Source: an uncultured Actinomyces sp. | GTDB taxonomy: Bacteria > Actinomycetota > Actinomycetes > Actinomycetales > Actinomycetaceae | Length of the DNA: 9,223 nucleotides | Assembly (NCBI GenBank): GCA_937926415.1 | Contig: CALBAF010000482.1 | Location: forward strand, 1 to 9,223 | Reading direction: 5' to 3' | In this document: piece after piece, positions 5,684 through 9,223 of the stretch | Layout of the letters: each line of letters starts with the position of its first letter | Numbering within the stretch: position 1 is the stretch's first letter | Notes under the pieces: generated by a model | Told to the model about the DNA's origin: nothing | What the model saw: the letters and a program-made list of their open reading frames with translations, nothing else | Databases searched by the model: none | Translations under genes and position numbers: made by a program

Positions 5684-7411
5684 ATGATAAAATATCTTCA
5701 ACAACGGTTCGCCCTCACCGAAAAAGGAGCCAAAGACTTGCGGAAAGGCATCGCCTGCTCTACATTGATGAACCTTGCATTGATGCTGCCGCCCACCTAT
5801 TTGTTCTTCTTCCTCATGGAATACATCGACGCCAAGCCCTCCACCGAGCCGCACACGCTGTGGTTCTATGTGCTTGTGGCAGTGCTCTTGGCAGTGTTTA
5901 TGTTCTTCTTGGCTCGCTTTCAGTACGACAGTACCTACACCACCGTCTACAACGAGAGTGCGCAACGCCGCATCGGAGTGGCGGAAAAACTGCGCCGACT
6001 GCCCCTCGCTTTCTTCGGCGAGCGCAACCTTTCCGACCTCACCTCTACCGTGATGGAAGACTGCACGATGCTCGAGCAAACCTTCTCGCACGCTGTTCCC
6101 CAGCTGTTTGCGTCGGCTCTGAGCGTCGTCATCATCGGCGTGGGCATGTTCTCCTACAACTGGCACTTGGCTTTAGCCCTCTTTTGGGTTGTTCCGCTCG
6201 CCGTAACCACCCTGCTGCTGTCGCGCCGTCAGCTCCACAAAGCCTTCGTCCAGCATTATAAAGTGAAGCGTGGCGTAACCGAACAGATACAGGAAGGGCT
6301 TGAATGTATGCAGGAAATAAGGTCGTACAGTGGCGAACAGGCATACTGCCGCAGCTTCGACAAGCGGCTGAAGGGCTACGAACGCGAGCTGGTGCGCGGC
6401 GAACTCGTGGCAGGAGTCTTCCTCAACCTCGCCGGAATGTTGCTCAAACTCGGCATGCCCACCGTTATATTGGTGGGAGCGTGGCTGTTGCAGCAGGGCG
6501 AAGTGTCGGTATTCACCTACTTGGCTTACCTCTTGGCATCGGCAATGGTCTACAATCCCATTATCGAAGTGTGCAACTACCTTGCCCTTCTCTCCTTCCT
6601 CGACGTGCGCATCAACCGTATGAAGGAAATAGAAAACATGCCTACGCAGGAGGGAAGTGCAGCCGTACAACTCGAAAACTACGACATCGAGTTCCGCAAC
6701 GTAAGTTTTGCCTACGAAACCGAGAAGCAAGTGCTGCACAATGTCTCGTTCACGGCACGCCAAGGCACTGTTACCGCCCTCGTGGGGCCGTCGGGTGGGG
6801 GTAAAAGCACTACTGCCAAGCTCTCCGCACGCTTTTGGGACATCGACGACGGACAAATTCTTGTGGGTGGAAACGATATATCGAAGATTGACCCCGAAGC
6901 GCTGCTGAAACACTATTCCATCGTCTTTCAAGACGTTTTGCTGTTCAATGCATCTATTGCCGACAATATCCGAATCGGCAAGCGCAACGCCACCGACGAG
7001 GAAGTGCGCCACGTTGCCCGACTGGCGCAGTGCGACGACTTCATCAGCCGAATGCCGCAAGGCTACGATACCGTTATCGGGGAAAACGGCGAAACCCTTT
7101 CGGGTGGCGAGCGGCAGCGCATTTCCATTGCCCGCGCCTTGCTGAAGAATGCTCCAATCATACTTCTCGACGAAGCCACCGCAAGCCTTGATGCCGAGAA
7201 CGAGACGAAAATACAAGCGGGAATTTCCGAACTGGTACGTAACAAGACCGTTATCATCATCGCCCACCGTATGCGCACCGTCCGCAATGCCGACCACATC
7301 GTGGTGCTTAGTGGCGGTACGGTGAGCGAACAGGGAACGCCCGACGAACTGCTGACCCGCAACGGCGAGTTCGCCCGAATGGTTCGTCTGCAACAGGAAA
7401 AACGGCAATAA
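5684..7411 (+). CDS. ABC exporter, fused membrane and ATPase domains
   Basis: A 575-residue half-transporter with the TMD-NBD layout of type IV (exporter-fold) ABC proteins. The membrane domain covers about residues 20-300, with hydrophobic spans near 25-47, 57-78, 134-157, 160-180, 240-270 and 275-298. The ATPase domain has A-loop Y344, Walker A GPSGGGKST (368-376), Q-loop Q416, signature LSGGE (472-476), Walker B IILLDE (492-497) with catalytic E497, D-loop SLD and switch H528. All catalytic elements are intact. The gene starts 25 bp after an ABC fragment of the same class, so it is probably the second half of a heterodimeric exporter whose first half is cut off by the join. AAAGGA lies upstream of the ATG. 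The substrate is not evident; siderophore or peptide exporters share this form. Confidence 0.92.
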   Translation: MIKYLQQRFALTEKGAKDLRKGIACSTLMNLALMLPPTYLFFFLMEYIDAKPSTEPHTLWFYVLVAVLLAVFMFFLARFQYDSTYTTVYNESAQRRIGVAEKLRRLPLAFFGERNLSDLTSTVMEDCTMLEQTFSHAVPQLFASALSVVIIGVGMFSYNWHLALALFWVVPLAVTTLLLSRRQLHKAFVQHYKVKRGVTEQIQEGLECMQEIRSYSGEQAYCRSFDKRLKGYERELVRGELVAGVFLNLAGMLLKLGMPTVILVGAWLLQQGEVSVFTYLAYLLASAMVYNPIIEVCNYLALLSFLDVRINRMKEIENMPTQEGSAAVQLENYDIEFRNVSFAYETEKQVLHNVSFTARQGTVTALVGPSGGGKSTTAKLSARFWDIDDGQILVGGNDISKIDPEALLKHYSIVFQDVLLFNASIADNIRIGKRNATDEEVRHVARLAQCDDFISRMPQGYDTVIGENGETLSGGERQRISIARALLKNAPIILLDEATASLDAENETKIQAGISELVRNKTVIIIAHRMRTVRNADHIVVLSGGTVSEQGTPDELLTRNGEFARMVRLQQEKRQ

Positions 7412-7493
7412 TACCTCTACACCAATCGCTCGCAAAGGATTATGGCAAACAGCAACAGCATATAGCTTACGACGCGTATGGTGACTGTACAAA

Positions 7494-7625
7494 TTGGACG
7501 CGCTTATCCAATAAGTTGGACAGACGAGTCCAATGAGCTGGACAAATTAGTCTAATTAGTTGGACAAATTGGTCTAATTAGTTGGACAAATTGGTCTAAT
7601 TAGTTGGACAAATTGGTCCAATTAC
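7494..7625. repeat. Six 22-bp tandem palindromic repeats
   Basis: TTGGAC (CTGGAC once) recurs at 7494, 7516, 7538, 7560, 7582 and 7604, always 22 bp apart. Each unit is itself a dyad, TTGGAC-N6-GTCCAA, with minor variants ATCCAA and GTCTAA in the right arm; the spacer is AAATTG in the last three units. Units four and five are identical, and the first two are the most diverged. Twenty-two bp is about two helical turns, so all units face the same side of the helix. The array occupies the middle of the gap between the ABC exporter and the RND permease. It may be a protein-binding array or a simple expanding satellite. Bases 7412-7493 show no feature and no clear terminator. Confidence 0.85.
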
Positions 7626-7649
7626 ATAAGTATTAAAGGTTTCTGGCGA

Positions 7650-7695
7650 CCGTTCTGAGGTAGTAATAACAACCGGTCAGAGATAGTAATAACAA
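7650..7695 (+). repeat. 23-bp tandem duplication before the RND gene
   Basis: The stretches 7650-7672 and 7673-7695 match at 20 of 23 bases; both end in TAGTAATAACAA. The duplication lies 16 bp upstream of the ATG at 7712, within the probable leader or promoter. No Bacteroidota-type -7 box (TAnnTTTG) stands out with confidence. Confidence 0.65.
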
Positions 7696-7711
7696 CAAAG
7701 ATAAAACAACA

Positions 7712-9223
7712 ATGAAAATCGTAAAAATCAACAGTAAGTTCAAGCAGTTGGCAGACTGGATACTCTGCCACCGGCTTGTGGTCGGTGCGTTGTTCGCAGT
7801 CATCATCGCCTTCTCGTTTGTGGGAGCGAAGCGCATCGTGATGAAAACTTCGTTCGACGACTATTTCGTGAGCGACGACCCGATGCTGCTCAAGGCCAAC
7901 GAATTCAAGTCTATCTTCGGCAACGACTACTATGTGGCGGTGCTGGTGAAAAACAAGGACATCTTCTCCCAACGCAGCCTGACGCTCATTCGCGAACTGA
8001 GCAACGAACTGAAAGACAGTCTGTCGTATGCCGACAAGGTAACGTCGCTCACCGACATTGAGTTTGCCGTAGGTACGGAGGAGGGTATGACCATCGAACA
8101 GATTGTCCCCGACGAAATACCGTCTGATGCCGCTTCGCTGAATGTAATCCGGCAGAAAGCGTACAGCAAACCGTATTTGGCAAAGAAGATGGTGTCAAAT
8201 GACGGCACGATGACGTGGATTATGGTGAAACTGCGGCCGTTCCCCGAAGATAGCGTGTGGAAAAAGACGAGCGACATTGCGCCCGACATGATTACGGGCA
8301 AAGAAGCGGGACACATCATCGGCAAGGCGAAATACGCCGAACTGTCGCCCAACGCCGCGGGAATGCCCTATCTGGGCTACGAGAAATTCGTTTATCTCAA
8401 AAGCGAACTGGGGCGGCTGTTCCTCTTTGCCTTCATCATCTCCATCGTTGTGATGCTCATCGTAACCCGTTCGCTGCGCGGCGTTGTTGCACCACTGCTC
8501 ACGTCCGTGTTCGGATTGCTCATCAGTTTCGGCATCATCGGCTGGACGGGCATCTACATCGACATGACCACGACAATGATAGCCGTGATACTGACTTTTG
8601 CCTGCTCCATCGCCTACAACATTCACCTGTACAATTTCTTCAAAACGCAGTTCGTAGAAACAGGCAAGCGCAGGGAATCAATCAAGGAAGCCGTAGGCGA
8701 AACCGGTTGGGGAGTGTTGCTGTCGGGGCTTACCACCGTGGCTGCCATGATGACGTTCCTGTCAATGAAGATAGTACCGATGCGAGCCATCGGCATCAAC
8801 ACCTCGCTCTGTCTGCTTGCCGTGCTGCTCACCTGCCTGCTGCTCACACCCATCCTATTGTCGTTCGGCAAGGACCGCGAGCCTGCCGCCGATATGTCGA
8901 AGAGTTTTGAAGGATATATCGGCAAACGATTCGAACTGTTCGGCAGTTTTGTGATACGCAACCATCGTTCCATTGTCGTTTCGTCGGTTGTGCTGACCAT
9001 CTTCTGCGGTATCGGACTCTTCTCCATCGAACCGGCGTTCGACATCGAAAAGACGATGGGGCGGAAGATTCCATACGTAAAGAAATTCCTCGACCTCTGC
9101 GAAACCGAACTCGGTTCGATATATTCCTATGACCTTATGATTACATTGCCGCACGACAACGATGCCAAGAAGCCGGAGAATTTGCAGAAACTCGACCAAC
9201 TGGCGGAGATTGCAGGCGGCTAC
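7712..9223 (+). CDS. RND/MMPL-superfamily permease (3' end outside window)
   Basis: The frame from the ATG at 7712 is open for all 504 codons to the window edge. It encodes the first part of a large permease. A cytoplasmic N-terminus is followed by TM1 (about 20-38), an extracytoplasmic loop of about 195 residues (40-234) beginning with the TSFDDYFVSDDPM segment seen in MMPL/RND proteins, then a cluster of five spans (about 235-252, 257-277, 285-305, 335-353, 362-384), TM7 (about 417-437), and the start of the second large loop. This one-loop-five-one-loop order is the RND superfamily layout. Bacteroidota members are usually about 750-800 residues, so roughly a third is missing. The family includes lipid and drug exporters driven by the proton gradient; the substrate is unknown. 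The short start context (ACAACAATG) lacks a Shine-Dalgarno, as is usual in Bacteroidota. Confidence 0.88.
   Translation, partial: MKIVKINSKFKQLADWILCHRLVVGALFAVIIAFSFVGAKRIVMKTSFDDYFVSDDPMLLKANEFKSIFGNDYYVAVLVKNKDIFSQRSLTLIRELSNELKDSLSYADKVTSLTDIEFAVGTEEGMTIEQIVPDEIPSDAASLNVIRQKAYSKPYLAKKMVSNDGTMTWIMVKLRPFPEDSVWKKTSDIAPDMITGKEAGHIIGKAKYAELSPNAAGMPYLGYEKFVYLKSELGRLFLFAFIISIVVMLIVTRSLRGVVAPLLTSVFGLLISFGIIGWTGIYIDMTTTMIAVILTFACSIAYNIHLYNFFKTQFVETGKRRESIKEAVGETGWGVLLSGLTTVAAMMTFLSMKIVPMRAIGINTSLCLLAVLLTCLLLTPILLSFGKDREPAADMSKSFEGYIGKRFELFGSFVIRNHRSIVVSSVVLTIFCGIGLFSIEPAFDIEKTMGRKIPYVKKFLDLCETELGSIYSYDLMITLPHDNDAKKPENLQKLDQLAEIAGGY

Noticed and set aside
6173..7492. A 439-aa minus-strand open frame
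   Set aside because: It is antisense to the ABC exporter, whose full set of ATPase motifs lies on the plus strand, and it shows no recognisable domain.
3827..9223. A new composite efflux system of adaptor, hybrid ATPase, ABC exporter and RND permease
   Set aside because: Composition, codon use and protein class change together at one motif, and each side lacks the parts that would make it complete. The combination is best explained by a chimeric assembly.

Overview
The window is two unrelated genomes joined inside one reading frame. Bases 1 to about 5340 are GC-rich with GC-ending codons and look like an actinobacterium of the Actinomyces/Schaalia type. Bases from about 5360 to 9223 have lower GC, use ATA, AAA and TTG codons freely, and resemble Prevotella or a close Bacteroidota relative. 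Both groups are common in the human mouth and gut. The switch falls on the ABC-transporter signature motif (about 5338-5361), one of the few stretches where unrelated ABC genes can share about 20 identical bases. The simplest reading is a chimeric metagenome assembly. The genus names are inferred from codon use and protein style, not from a search.

Actinobacterial part. Bases 1-900 carry no convincing gene. They hold two extended palindromic units (about 115-219 and 285-400) and an array of 42-bp degenerate repeats in two opposed clusters (484-574 and 638-860). Next come a tRNA-Gly(CCC) on the minus strand with promoter and terminator, a Nudix hydrolase, a TetR-family regulator that may be leaderless, a thioredoxin ending at a strong terminator, a convergent GNAT acetyltransferase, and a divergent operon. 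That operon has a MacA-like membrane fusion protein followed, with an ATGA overlap, by the start of a MacB/LolD-type ABC ATPase. The MacB-like permease expected next is absent because the sequence changes organism.

Bacteroidota part. It begins with the last ~100 residues of an ABC exporter NBD, fused in frame to the actinobacterial ATPase. After 25 bp follows a complete 575-aa ABC exporter (TMD-NBD), probably the second half of a heterodimer. A 300-bp intergenic stretch then carries six 22-bp phased palindromic repeats and a 23-bp duplication. The window ends inside a large RND/MMPL-type permease that is open for all 504 visible codons.

I found no convincing new multi-gene system. The apparent novelty, an efflux adaptor plus ATPase leading into an ABC exporter plus RND permease, is produced by the join. 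The features most likely to be real and under-described are the repeat arrays on each side.
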